A stretch of 64,000 bases of DNA from Burkholderiales bacterium (GTDB lineage: Bacteria > Pseudomonadota > Gammaproteobacteria > Burkholderiales > WYBJ01): contig JADLAC010000009.1 in the NCBI GenBank assembly GCA_020848435.1, forward strand, positions 153,765 to 217,764. Direction: 5' to 3'. This document shows, in pieces, positions 52,843-61,490 of this stretch; the first letter of the stretch is position 1, and each line of letters opens with the position of its first letter. The position numbers and the translations under genes were made by a program. Under the pieces are notes generated by a model. The model had not been told where the DNA came from. It made no database searches and saw only the letters and a program-made list of their open reading frames with translations.

Positions 52843-53619
52843 TCAGTGCTCGGCGAGCAGCCGGCCGAAACCGCCGATGCGATCGTCGATACCCGCCAGC
52901 CTCAGCAGCCGCCAGAAGGTAGCCTGAGTCGAGGTGATGACCGGCACGCCGAAGGCTTGCTCCAATGCCTCGATGACCAGGTGCGACCACAGGTTGAGAC
53001 AGGTGATGAGCACCGCATCGACCGCGGGGGTATGCGCGCGCTTTGCTAACGCGATGATCTCATCCGCGCTCGGACGCGCGAGCTCGAACGCGTCTTCTAT
53101 CCCCAGGCATGCCGAGGAAGCGATGCGGATGCCGGCTGCCTCGAAGAAGGCGTGCTCGGCGCCGTCGATGCGTTCGCCGTACGGCGAGGCGGCCGCGACG
53201 TTGCTCACGCCGAGCACGTGCATCGCTTGCAGGATCGCCTGGGTGGCCGTGGTGCACGGTACGCCGGCGTGATCGCTCATCTCGCGCTGGAGCTTGATAT
53301 CGTAGGCTAGTCCCTGGACGATGCTGGATGCCGTACAGCAGTAGGCGATGGCGTGCGGACGGCAGCTCGCGAGCTGGCGTAACGCATGCTCGCCTTCCTC
53401 GCGGTCCATGCGCACGATCGCTTCTGCGCTGAGCGCGTTGTCGAGCAGCATGCGCGCCGCATGCACGCTGACACCCGCTGGGGCGGTGCTGCCGAACCAG
53501 GGCTCGACCACCGTGTTGACGCTCGGGACGACGACGCCGAGGCGCGCCCGCCAGCCCGCGGGCGCGCGTTCGCCGGCGGTACCTGGACGTGATTCGGCGC
53601 TCGCGGATGCTGTGCTCAT
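52843..53619 (-). CDS. Asp/Glu racemase superfamily protein (maleate isomerase-like)
   Basis: The product is 258 residues from ATG 53619. GVVVPSVNTVVEPWF is the N-terminal family motif. The two candidate cysteines of the active site are in IAYCCTASSIVQG and AVLITCLNLWSHL, as in maleate cis-trans isomerases and hydantoin racemases; arylmalonate decarboxylases keep only one. It may isomerise an unsaturated dicarboxylate intermediate. It is the first gene of the operon, divergent from the TetR gene. A TTG start at 53685 would run through the operator and is rejected. Confidence 0.82.
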   Translation of the reverse strand: MSTASASAESRPGTAGERAPAGWRARLGVVVPSVNTVVEPWFGSTAPAGVSVHAARMLLDNALSAEAIVRMDREEGEHALRQLASCRPHAIAYCCTASSIVQGLAYDIKLQREMSDHAGVPCTTATQAILQAMHVLGVSNVAAASPYGERIDGAEHAFFEAAGIRIASSACLGIEDAFELARPSADEIIALAKRAHTPAVDAVLITCLNLWSHLVIEALEQAFGVPVITSTQATFWRLLRLAGIDDRIGGFGRLLAEH

Positions 53620-53674
53620 GGGTGTGTGGCCGGTTGAAAGGGAGTCGATGGCGCGGACTATACGGCAAATTGAA

Positions 53675-53684
53675 TGAACGTTCA
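53675..53684. promoter_or_regulatory. TetR-type operator candidate
   Basis: TGAACGTTCA is a perfect 10-bp palindrome in the divergent region between the fourteen-gene catabolic operon and the TetR gene. It is embedded in the wider TTGAATGAACGTTCAAT. Its position 56 bp from the operon start fits repression by the adjacent regulator. Confidence 0.5.
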
Positions 53685-53868
53685 ATCACCCGCTGTGCTA
53701 GCATACGGCCGAGCTCGAGCCGTGGCGTCGAGCAGCGCGCGGCGGCGCTTAGCGCCGCCGCGCGGAACATGCGCTTTCACACCGGCAGCGTTGTTTTCTT
53801 CGCATCCGGCACTCGCTGCGGGCCGGCGGGGTTTGGCGCTGCGGTTTTCACAAGCGAGCAAAGCGGTC

Positions 53869-54630
53869 ATGCTGGATTCTGTCAAGGCGATCGTCGAGGA
53901 TCCCGAGCGCGTGCGCAACCGCCGCCACCAGCTCGTGACCGCCGCCATCGCGCTGTTCAACCGGCAGGGCTTCTATTCCACCACGGTCAAGGACATCGCG
54001 CGCGAGGCGGGCTTCAGCGCGGGGTTGGTCTATCAGTACGTGGGCGACAAGCACGACGTGCTCTTTCTCGCCCTGCAAAAGATCGTCGAGACCAACAAGG
54101 AACGGATTCCGATCGCTTTGAGCGACCTGAGCGATCCGATGGAGCGGCTGGTATGCGCGATCGATGCCTATTGCCGCGTGCTAGCCGCCAATGGCGACGC
54201 GGTGTTGCTCACCTACCGCGAGACCAAGTCGCTCAAGAAAGAGCACAAGGAGCGTCTGAAGCGTCTCGAGCGCGAAACCAACGCGATGATCTCCGCCTGC
54301 CTGGCCGAATGCGAGGCGAAGGGCTATCTGACCATCGAAAAGATCGAGCTGCTCACCTACCACATCGTGGCCGTGGCGCACGCCTGGGCCTTGAAGCACT
54401 GGCGCCTGCGCGAGATCACGACGCTGGACGAATACATCCGGCTGAACGTGCATTCGGCCTGGCAGGCGTGCTTGACCGCACAGGGCAAACGCCACTACGC
54501 GAAGCTGCAAACCAAGGCGAGCCGCAAGCCGGCCCGCGCCGCACCACGTCGCGACCGGGTCGCCCGGCCGGCTGCGTCAGCGCTGCGTGCTCAGTTGCAC
54601 CGCGGAGGAAGGCGCCGGCGCGGGGCTTAG
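53869..54630 (+). CDS. TetR/AcrR-family transcriptional regulator
   Basis: The 253-residue protein has the N-terminal DNA-binding domain NRRHQLVTAAIALFNRQGFY followed by STTVKDIAREAGFSAGLVYQ and VGDKHDVLF. The all-helical ligand domain is unlike FadR or AcrR beyond the family fold. Divergent orientation and the palindrome in between indicate control of the catabolic operon, probably by a CoA-ester ligand. ATG 53869 is chosen by domain position; a longer frame from 53674 lacks support. A basic, low-complexity tail overlaps the convergent gene by 54 bp. Confidence 0.85.
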   Translation: MLDSVKAIVEDPERVRNRRHQLVTAAIALFNRQGFYSTTVKDIAREAGFSAGLVYQYVGDKHDVLFLALQKIVETNKERIPIALSDLSDPMERLVCAIDAYCRVLAANGDAVLLTYRETKSLKKEHKERLKRLERETNAMISACLAECEAKGYLTIEKIELLTYHIVAVAHAWALKHWRLREITTLDEYIRLNVHSAWQACLTAQGKRHYAKLQTKASRKPARAAPRRDRVARPAASALRAQLHRGGRRRRGA

Positions 54631-55509
54631 GCGAAACGCCCGCTCGGGCGGGGTGCCGGACTGGAAATGCTGGAGCGTAAGCTTCGGCACCGTGACGTCC
54701 TCGCACACCTTGCGGACCCGGTAGACCTCGATTGGCGGGGTCCACGTCGGCTTGGCTTCGCACATGACTTCGACGCAGCCGATGCTCTTCAGCCAGGCGC
54801 ACATACGGACTTCGCTGCCGTCGATGCGCGTGATCTCGGTCAGAAACCGCGCATCCGGATAATGCGGCCGGTTGTTGCCTGCTTCGTTGCGCACATCCTG
54901 CAACAGCGAATAGAACGTGCCGTTGACCTCCAGCAGGCGCAGCGCCTTCTCCATGAAAGTCGACAGGTTGTTGGTATAGGAGAACCCGCCCAGAACATCG
55001 GTGATGACGCGAAAGTTTCCGAGCTCTTCGAAAGTATATTGACCGAAGGTCTTGCCGAACAGGTAGCGAATCTGGTTCGTTTCCAGATTGGCCGCGGTTC
55101 GATGCCATTGCTCGGTACGCCGATCCTCGATCGAGATCGCGACCGCGCGCGCGCGCGCCTTCCTGGCGATCGCAGGCGCATTCGCCGGGGGTTCGTCGTC
55201 AAGCGCGTAATCGAGCACCGCCCGGCCTTCGCCGGCGCCGATATCGAGCCAGCGATCCGCCGCGCCGAGCTTCGCCAGCTCGTCGTTGAACTCGGCCGGC
55301 AGCGCCCGCGCATACGCCTCCAGGGTCCGGCCGATGACATAGCCCTTCGGGACTTCCGCGCCCCGGCTCTGGTAGATGGCGCTCTGTTTGGTCATCTCCT
55401 CGTTGAAGACCGGCGCGGCCGGCGGATCGGCCAATGCCGAAGTCATGGCCAGTGCCGCCACGCAAACAAGGCTCGCTCGACGAGCCTGGCAAGACAAATC
55501 GCGATTCAT
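54577..55509 (-). CDS. Exported methyltransferase-like protein
   Basis: The 310-residue protein has a signal peptide (SLVCVAALAMTSALADPPA) and then a class I SAM-methyltransferase-like fold. RWLDIGAGEGRAVLDYAL holds the glycine-rich SAM motif, and ITDVLGGFSYTNNLSTF and LEVNGTFYSLLQD are later strands. SAM is not expected in the periplasm, so the protein may be a non-catalytic relative or may be retained. It is monocistronic, and its end overlaps the TetR gene. No family name is assigned. Confidence 0.68.
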   Translation of the reverse strand: MNRDLSCQARRASLVCVAALAMTSALADPPAAPVFNEEMTKQSAIYQSRGAEVPKGYVIGRTLEAYARALPAEFNDELAKLGAADRWLDIGAGEGRAVLDYALDDEPPANAPAIARKARARAVAISIEDRRTEQWHRTAANLETNQIRYLFGKTFGQYTFEELGNFRVITDVLGGFSYTNNLSTFMEKALRLLEVNGTFYSLLQDVRNEAGNNRPHYPDARFLTEITRIDGSEVRMCAWLKSIGCVEVMCEAKPTWTPPIEVYRVRKVCEDVTVPKLTLQHFQSGTPPERAFRLSPAPAPSSAVQLSTQR

Positions 55510-55841
55510 GGACGCAGCGCATCGTAGTTGAGACGGACGGCGCCCCACGCGAGGATTGTTGTTGGCGAGCTTGCGCTCTATGCGCCTGCGACAAGTGTAG
55601 CCCTTTCCGGCGCGCAAGACATCCCGCCTCCATGACATGCGCGGCCCGGCTCAGGGCAGACCACATGTTGGATCATCGCGACCAGGATCAAACCGTACGT
55701 GCTCGCCCCGGCCGTCGCCTCGGCGCGGTAACAAAAACGCCGCCCGCTCTACCCTTCGTGTGCGAAGACGATCGCGATCCCGTGAATGGCATCCGCGACG
55801 GCGCATCGCGCATGCAATGCACCATCTCGAATGCTTATCGC
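55510..55841. other. Intergenic region without visible features
   Basis: This 332-bp stretch lies upstream of the methyltransferase-like gene and after the end of the caspase-hydrolase frame. I see no gene, clear promoter, hairpin or repeat in it. Confidence 0.4.
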
Positions 55842-56756
55842 TTACGGCGCGACCAGCGCCTCGTAAATCCGCTTCGCCACGGCCTTGTCGGACAGGTAGC
55901 CGCTGATGCCGTGCTGATTGGGCGTGTCGTTGTCGACGTCGAGCTTGTTCTCGATCTCGCGATCGAGCGGGAAGTAGGTGCTGTCGAGCGGGTACAACGA
56001 CACGACGTCGTCCGGATCCATCGCATTGAACCACTTGCCGACGCACTCGGGATGCTTGTTGGGCGCGAGCGTCGTGCGTATCTTCTTCACCGCCAGGGGC
56101 GAGCCCAGCGTGACGAACAGCGGCACCCGCCAGCCCTGGATCGCGCCTTCCCGGCGCAGGATGTTGTAGGCCACGACCGTACCGAGCGAATGCGAGACGA
56201 CCACGCAGTCGGCATTCGCCGCGATCGCCTTCTGCACCCCGGTGTCGAGCTTGGCGCGGACAGCGGCGTTGGTCAGGTAGTAATAGACGTCGGTCGTGGC
56301 GATGGCGATCGATGCCCCGCTCGCCCCCGGGACATGGGTATCGAGGGCGCACAGGATGCCCTGCACCCATCCCCAGTTGAGCACGCCGCGCTCGATCACT
56401 TCCGCGTTGCCGCGCGCCCGCAGCGCTTGCTGCGCCTGGGCTTCGATCTGCTGGTCGGTGATGCCCTTGCGCGTGACGATCTCGTCCAACACGTCGGCCA
56501 TGAAGGCGCGCAGTTGCGGGTCCTCCTTGTTGCCGCGCACGATCACTTCGGCTACCTGGTCGTCGGGCACGTTGGTCGACAATCCGTGGAGGGTGTCGCC
56601 GTAATAGGGAAAGCGCACCTTGTCCTCGGGAATCGGCAGTTGCAGTCCACTTTTGGCAAGACCCGCCCGTAAGCAATCCAGCCATTCGCGCTTGAGCGCG
56701 ATGGAGTCCTTGTCTTGCTGCGCGCGGCCGTGTACCAGTATCAGCTCTCGTGTCAT
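55842..56756 (-). CDS. Alpha/beta hydrolase as an independent product
   Basis: This alternative reading is of the 3' part of the fused frame. ATG 56756 has a strong ribosome site (AGGAG 56768-56764, 7-bp spacing), which would be unexpected inside a coding sequence. The 304-residue product starts LILVHGRAQQDKDS, has the nucleophile motif SHSLG, and contains a complete hydrolase domain. It could be made separately even if the fusion is real. Its role is presumably lipase- or esterase-like; the substrate is unknown. Confidence 0.5.
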   Translation of the reverse strand: MTRELILVHGRAQQDKDSIALKREWLDCLRAGLAKSGLQLPIPEDKVRFPYYGDTLHGLSTNVPDDQVAEVIVRGNKEDPQLRAFMADVLDEIVTRKGITDQQIEAQAQQALRARGNAEVIERGVLNWGWVQGILCALDTHVPGASGASIAIATTDVYYYLTNAAVRAKLDTGVQKAIAANADCVVVSHSLGTVVAYNILRREGAIQGWRVPLFVTLGSPLAVKKIRTTLAPNKHPECVGKWFNAMDPDDVVSLYPLDSTYFPLDREIENKLDVDNDTPNQHGISGYLSDKAVAKRIYEALVAP

Positions 56757-58664
56757 GACATCTCTCCTGCGTTGATCGCCGCGCGCATCGGCGCGACGCC
56801 TTCCAGAGTCGCCGGCATCGATCGCCGCGCGTATCAGCGCGACGCCCTGCGGGTCGAACAACGTCCACAACGAATCGGTCACGTGCCGTTTCAACTCGGC
56901 GCTTGCGAGCCCGGCGGGCAGCGCGACATTGAATCCATCGAGCAAACCCCAGCCTTGCGAAAGCAGCGGAACCGGGGGAAAGACGCCCGAGGCGAGCGGC
57001 TCGGGCTGTGGGGCGGGCCGGCGAGCCAGCAGCGCGAGGTCGAAAAGCCCGCAGCCGAGGGTGGCGTTGAGCTGCGCGCTCAGCGTTTCGATGGCCTCGC
57101 GCTGGCCCGAGTCGTGCATTGCGTAGGCCAGGTAAAGCGCCATCGCCGGATCGACCCACTCGGACGATCGCATCTTCTCCAGTAGCGCAACGAGATCGGC
57201 GTCGGTCTCGATGCGAAAGCTGCCCAGCGCGGCCGCCGCGGCGATCGTGCGGCGCAACTCGCGCAGCGCCGGCAGGCGTGCGGCGACGATACGGTGCAAA
57301 TCAGTATTGTCGGAAGGCTCGTACTCCAGGCTCGACACCTCCCGAGCGGTTTCATCATAGGTGATCGCACCGATATGCCCGGCGATGGCGGGAATCAGCA
57401 TGCCCCTGCCGTCGAAGAGTTGGATCAGGACGTTCGCGGCTGCACTGTTCCCGAGCGTCACGCGCAGCAGCCGCCGCTCGTCGCCGAGGATCTCGATCTG
57501 CGCGCCCCAAGCCGCCGCAAGCTCGACACCGCAGCCGTGCACTTCGAAGCCGCATTGGGTCTCGTAATGATGGGGTGCAGGGGTGTCGGCGACCCGTTGG
57601 CGCATGCGCGCAAAAAGCCCTACGGCAGACGACGCGCCTGCCGCCGCCGCGCCCGCGATCGAGCGCATCGCGCGGCTGTGTACGCCCGCCTTGCCTCGCA
57701 TCGCGGCGCGCACCGCTTGCTGGGCGATGCCCGCTACCGACTCCCGCTCGACGCCGCGCGCGGGGACATGCGCTCCGGGCATCGCCATGCCGCTTGGCCG
57801 CGGTGCGGGCGCCGGCGCGATCACGTCCGGCGGCGCGGGCGGCACGGGTGCCGGCTGCGAGAGTGCCGGCAGCTCGGCCAGCCATTCGTCCGGCGCCGAG
57901 GTGATGATCGCATCGGGCTTCTGCGACACGCTCAGTGCCGCGCCGCGCTCGAGCAGGAAGCTCGGCACTTCGCGCTGCAAGTAGGTCTTGAGCGGCCAGG
58001 GGCGAATCCGGCCCACGGCCGGGGTGCCGGCCGGCTCGACCAGCTCGGCGGCCTTGCCGCTCAGCCCGCGCACGAGCACCGCCGTGTATACCGCCTCGAA
58101 TGCCTGCGCCGCGGCCGCCGGGTCGCGCACTTCGAGCGCGGGCCTGCCCACCATGCTGGCATAGAACAGATCGACGCAGCCGGGCTCGTTGTTCGGGCCG
58201 GGATTGGGAAAAATCACCGTGCCCTCGACCGCCTGGGCCTGGATGCTGTCGGCTGCCGTGCGGCAGGCATCGGAGATGAACACGACATGCGGGATGCCGC
58301 AATAGCGGGCGAGATCGGCGCTGCTGCGCACGTTGACGGCCTCGTTCGGATCGTCCGGCGCTCCCGATAACAGCCAGTACTCGGCGAACCTCATGTTGAC
58401 GCCGTGACCGGCGAAGTAGATGAAGAGCTGCTCCACGACGCCCAGGTCGATCACGTCCTTGACCGCCTTGCGGATGGCTTGGGCGGTGACGGCAGCGGCG
58501 TCGTCGCTGAGCGTGATGACGCGGCTCGCACCCGCGCCGGCGCGAAATCCGGGCTGCGCTTCGATCCAGACTTGGATGGCGCCGATGCCCGAGGCCACCG
58601 CGCTCAGCGGTTGAAGCTGACCAGTCTTGCGCACGCCGATCAATATGGCGGCTCGCTGCCTCAT
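55842..58664 (-). CDS. Caspase-fold protein fused in frame to an alpha/beta hydrolase
   Basis: As written, this is one 940-residue frame. Residues ~1-230 are a caspase-like peptidase with His87 (LFIYFAGHGVN) and Cys134 (VVFISDACRTA). A Pro/Ala-rich linker and a beta/alpha region reach residue ~620. The last 304 residues are a complete alpha/beta hydrolase with Ser in VVVSHSLGTVVAY and TLGSPLAV. At the joint a ~45-bp repeat, one base out of frame, has removed what looks like a stop at 56753-56755 that would overlap the hydrolase ATG. The fusion may be real or a one-base error. The start overlaps the preceding gene by ATGA. Confidence 0.75.
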   Translation of the reverse strand: MRQRAAILIGVRKTGQLQPLSAVASGIGAIQVWIEAQPGFRAGAGASRVITLSDDAAAVTAQAIRKAVKDVIDLGVVEQLFIYFAGHGVNMRFAEYWLLSGAPDDPNEAVNVRSSADLARYCGIPHVVFISDACRTAADSIQAQAVEGTVIFPNPGPNNEPGCVDLFYASMVGRPALEVRDPAAAAQAFEAVYTAVLVRGLSGKAAELVEPAGTPAVGRIRPWPLKTYLQREVPSFLLERGAALSVSQKPDAIITSAPDEWLAELPALSQPAPVPPAPPDVIAPAPAPRPSGMAMPGAHVPARGVERESVAGIAQQAVRAAMRGKAGVHSRAMRSIAGAAAAGASSAVGLFARMRQRVADTPAPHHYETQCGFEVHGCGVELAAAWGAQIEILGDERRLLRVTLGNSAAANVLIQLFDGRGMLIPAIAGHIGAITYDETAREVSSLEYEPSDNTDLHRIVAARLPALRELRRTIAAAAALGSFRIETDADLVALLEKMRSSEWVDPAMALYLAYAMHDSGQREAIETLSAQLNATLGCGLFDLALLARRPAPQPEPLASGVFPPVPLLSQGWGLLDGFNVALPAGLASAELKRHVTDSLWTLFDPQGVALIRAAIDAGDSGRRRADARGDQRRRDVMTRELILVHGRAQQDKDSIALKREWLDCLRAGLAKSGLQLPIPEDKVRFPYYGDTLHGLSTNVPDDQVAEVIVRGNKEDPQLRAFMADVLDEIVTRKGITDQQIEAQAQQALRARGNAEVIERGVLNWGWVQGILCALDTHVPGASGASIAIATTDVYYYLTNAAVRAKLDTGVQKAIAANADCVVVSHSLGTVVAYNILRREGAIQGWRVPLFVTLGSPLAVKKIRTTLAPNKHPECVGKWFNAMDPDDVVSLYPLDSTYFPLDREIENKLDVDNDTPNQHGISGYLSDKAVAKRIYEALVAP
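56774..56846 (-). repeat. Imperfect direct repeat at the caspase-hydrolase joint
   Basis: Two 27-bp copies (56846-56820 and 56800-56774, coding direction) differ at two positions and start 46 bp apart. They encode GVALIRAAIDAGDS in the current frame and GVAPMRAAINAGEMS-stop in the frame shifted by one. A spacing of 45 would keep frame and end at TGA 56755-56753. Confidence 0.8.
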
Positions 58665-60376
58665 CGTCGCTCCTCCGGTGCGGCGACCGCGCGCGCAGCC
58701 AGCGCTTTCGCTTCCGTGGCAGATACCTTGTGCGCCAGCGCGGCCATCGTGCGCTCCAACGAAGCGGCAGGCATGCCCAAAGACTGCACCAGGCGCTCGG
58801 CCCTCAACTGCGCTCGCCAGCCGAGCTCCGATTCGATCACTTCGCGCGCCCGCTGCACCAGGCCCGTGCTCGCGAGCTTCTCGTGAATGAACGCCAAGCC
58901 GCGGTTGATCCAGCCGGAATTGGCGCGAATCGCCGCGAGCAGCCGCTCGGCGTGCCCGGCCGTCCCCGCGAAGTAAAGCAGGACCGCACGCTCGCTATCG
59001 CTGAAGCGTGTATCGGCCATGATCTCCTTCACCATCGCGCCGAATTCCCCTGCGGCCAGGCGCTGCGCGACATAGCGCTGGACGATCGCAGCGGCGGGCT
59101 CGAATTCGGCCGCCTTTGCCGCGGGCGGTTCATACCGCGCCCCGGCGGACGGTTCCAGCGTTTCGCCTTCAGCGAGCGCGGAGCGCCACACCAGCCAGGC
59201 GCCAGTGTCCCAGGTTCGATCCGCCACGCGCTCCGAATACGACCCTGGCGGCACGAGCTGCGGCCGCCCGGCGGTGGCGGCGATGATGATGGACCAGCTG
59301 CTGCGCAACATCGGCGGCACAGCATAGCTCTCGCTCTCGCCCACGCCCATGTCCGCGAGCTCGGGCAGGAGCTTGAGCGCGGTCACATCGGGATGGGCAC
59401 CGAGCAGGCGTTCGAGCGTTTCGATCACTTCGCGCAGCAGCACCCAGTTTCGTTCGCGCGCTTGCAGCAGCAGATGCGCGCCATAGATACCGAGCATGGG
59501 ATTGGCGAACTTCACCTTGAACAGCTCATCCCATTGTTCCGCCGCGGCCCGCGCGCGAATCTCTCGCGCCTGCGCCATGGCGTTGCGCAAATGCTGCTCG
59601 GGCGCCAGACCGGTACCCTGGGCGAGCGCCTGGCGCGCCGACTCGGTCCACGCGACGTTCGCATCCATCGGCGCGAAGCCCCTGCCCCGGCGCGCCATGA
59701 AGATCGCCGCCTCCGGCAGGTTCGCGCCGATGACGTTGGCTTCGGCGCCGTAGCGCCGCGACGAAGCAAAGACCTGCGTTTGCCATCCTTCGCACAGCAC
59801 GATGCTCTGCTCGAACGAACCGCGCTCGGGCGCTTCGACCCGCAACAGATAGATCCCGGGATCGAGCTCGAGGTTGTAGCCGGCGGCATGGTCGTCGAGC
59901 GCGCGCTTGGGGCCATCGCTCAGATGGGCGATGCGCCGAGCGTGCGCATCGAGGATCGCAACGTCGTGCAAGCGATTGAGCGTACCGGCTGCCTGCGTGT
60001 TGTCGGCGGTGGCGAGGCGAACGAAAACGAACAGCTCGGCACCGCGCCCGAGCCGCGCATGCACTTCGGCGCTCGCCGTTTGCGCCAGCTCGCCATATAG
60101 CGCGCCCGCCCGATTGCCCGCGAGCGGCGCCGGCGATTGCATCTGCAATTTCGGCGCCGCGAGCTCGACCTCGCCCGCACCGGGCCGCAGCGCCACGGCG
60201 ACATCCTCGGCGGCCGAGCCGGCCCGGTACTGCACGGTGTACACGCCCGGGGCGAGCGCAACATCGAGGCTGCCCACGGCGCGATGCACGAACTGGAAGT
60301 TGCTGTCGAGGACGAGAATCTCGGCGCTCGGCATGCCCGCGCTTGTCTTCAGCCGCACCGGTGCGCTCTCAGCCAT
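58661..60376 (-). CDS. Beta-rich protein between two caspase genes
   Basis: The 571-residue protein has an N-terminal part with repeated beta-sandwich modules, each with a PG-Y turn (LAPGVYTVQYRAGS, LDPGIYLLRVEAPE), like those at the end of the caspase at 60369. The C-terminal part is helical, with repeat-like segments (HLRNAMAQAREIRARAAAEQ, ERLLAAIRANSGWINRGLAF). ATG 60376 overlaps the preceding stop by 8 bp, and the end overlaps the next start by ATGA. Longer frames upstream belong to the caspase gene. No enzyme motif was seen; it may be a scaffold or a caspase target. Confidence 0.75.
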   Translation of the reverse strand: MAESAPVRLKTSAGMPSAEILVLDSNFQFVHRAVGSLDVALAPGVYTVQYRAGSAAEDVAVALRPGAGEVELAAPKLQMQSPAPLAGNRAGALYGELAQTASAEVHARLGRGAELFVFVRLATADNTQAAGTLNRLHDVAILDAHARRIAHLSDGPKRALDDHAAGYNLELDPGIYLLRVEAPERGSFEQSIVLCEGWQTQVFASSRRYGAEANVIGANLPEAAIFMARRGRGFAPMDANVAWTESARQALAQGTGLAPEQHLRNAMAQAREIRARAAAEQWDELFKVKFANPMLGIYGAHLLLQARERNWVLLREVIETLERLLGAHPDVTALKLLPELADMGVGESESYAVPPMLRSSWSIIIAATAGRPQLVPPGSYSERVADRTWDTGAWLVWRSALAEGETLEPSAGARYEPPAAKAAEFEPAAAIVQRYVAQRLAAGEFGAMVKEIMADTRFSDSERAVLLYFAGTAGHAERLLAAIRANSGWINRGLAFIHEKLASTGLVQRAREVIESELGWRAQLRAERLVQSLGMPAASLERTMAALAHKVSATEAKALAARAVAAPEERR

Positions 60377-61448
60377 GGACTTGCTCCGGTACGTGGTCGG
60401 TCTTGGTTTCCGCCGGGCGCACGGAAATCGGCCGATCCTTGCCGGCGACCCGCAGCACGTAAGCGCCGGGCTTGAGCGAGAGCGTCCAGGGCTGCGCGTC
60501 GACGGTGCGCACGTGCAATAGGTTGAACGCGCCATCCTGGAGTTGCGCTTCCTGCCCGGCCAGCGCAGCGGCAAAAGTAATCGTGAGATTGGTCGCCGCG
60601 GGACCGTGAACCTGGCGGGCGAGGATGATGCGTGCATCCGGCGCGGGCGGATGGAATTGCGGGCGCTGCGAAGCGTCGCCGTTGCGAAGCTGCGGGATGC
60701 GCACATCGAGGTGGCCCACAATGCCCCGCGGGGTGACGTGCCCCTGCTCGTCGGATGCCTGCTGCAATGCCTCGACCAACGCATAGGTGAATACGCCACG
60801 CTTTTGCGGCGGCGTGCCGAGCGGCTGCTCCCAGGCGCGCGTATCCCACTGCGTGGCCCAGGCATAGAACACCTGCACCTCGTTGACCCGGCCGCCCTGC
60901 ACCACGGGCGTGGTGATCGTGGCTGGAGGCACGTCCGGCTTGTCCGTGCGACAGCAATCCATGAACAGCAGGATTTCGTTGAACGCATGCGACAGCCGAA
61001 ACCACTCGGCATAGGCTTGGCCGCCGATATGGTCGTAGATCACGTCCTCGATGCAATTGGCCATCAGCAGGCCGGAGTTGTTGAGCGAGTGCAGCGGATC
61101 GCTGCGCGGCGTGATGCCGTGCCCGGAAAGGTAGATATACAGCCGGCGGCCGACCCGCGGCGCCTTCTGCGCGTTGCGCACCGTCATCGCCATCAGCTTG
61201 GCGAAAGCGCTGGTGACCCGCGCAAGCGTCGGCTCGTAGCCGAACACGTCGCCCGCCAGGGCCGCATTGCTCGTCTGGAACTGCGACGACAGGATGAGCT
61301 GGACGTTCGCCTTGGGCACGCCGCCGCCCGTGCTCGACAACAGCCATTCGGAGAAGACCGTCGCGTCCCTTTCCGGGCCTTCGAGCTCGGGCTTGATCGA
61401 GCCGTACTTGCTGATGCCGACGACGACCCCGTAGTCGCTATCGTTCAT
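60369..61448 (-). CDS. Caspase-fold (metacaspase-like) peptidase with beta-sandwich tail
   Basis: The 359-residue protein has an N-terminal caspase-like domain (1-260) with the catalytic pair His110 (LYIYLSGHGITPRSD) and Cys166 (LLFMDCCRTD). YGVVVGISKYGSIKP opens the fold. The C-terminal ~90 residues form a beta-sandwich with LKPGAYVLRVAGKD. Bacterial caspase homologues often act in self-killing or stress responses. It is the first of three ATG-coupled genes and lies 42 bp after a metalloprotease gene. Cleavage specificity and trigger are unknown. Confidence 0.85.
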   Translation of the reverse strand: MNDSDYGVVVGISKYGSIKPELEGPERDATVFSEWLLSSTGGGVPKANVQLILSSQFQTSNAALAGDVFGYEPTLARVTSAFAKLMAMTVRNAQKAPRVGRRLYIYLSGHGITPRSDPLHSLNNSGLLMANCIEDVIYDHIGGQAYAEWFRLSHAFNEILLFMDCCRTDKPDVPPATITTPVVQGGRVNEVQVFYAWATQWDTRAWEQPLGTPPQKRGVFTYALVEALQQASDEQGHVTPRGIVGHLDVRIPQLRNGDASQRPQFHPPAPDARIILARQVHGPAATNLTITFAAALAGQEAQLQDGAFNLLHVRTVDAQPWTLSLKPGAYVLRVAGKDRPISVRPAETKTDHVPEQVHG

Positions 61449-61490
61449 GCGTGCGCTGCGTCGCTGTGAACGTGCAAACGCGATCGCGGT

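Noticed and set aside
53619-53685. Longer start (TTG 53685) for the racemase-like protein
   Set aside because: The added residues are encoded across the palindromic operator and do not belong to the family N-terminus.
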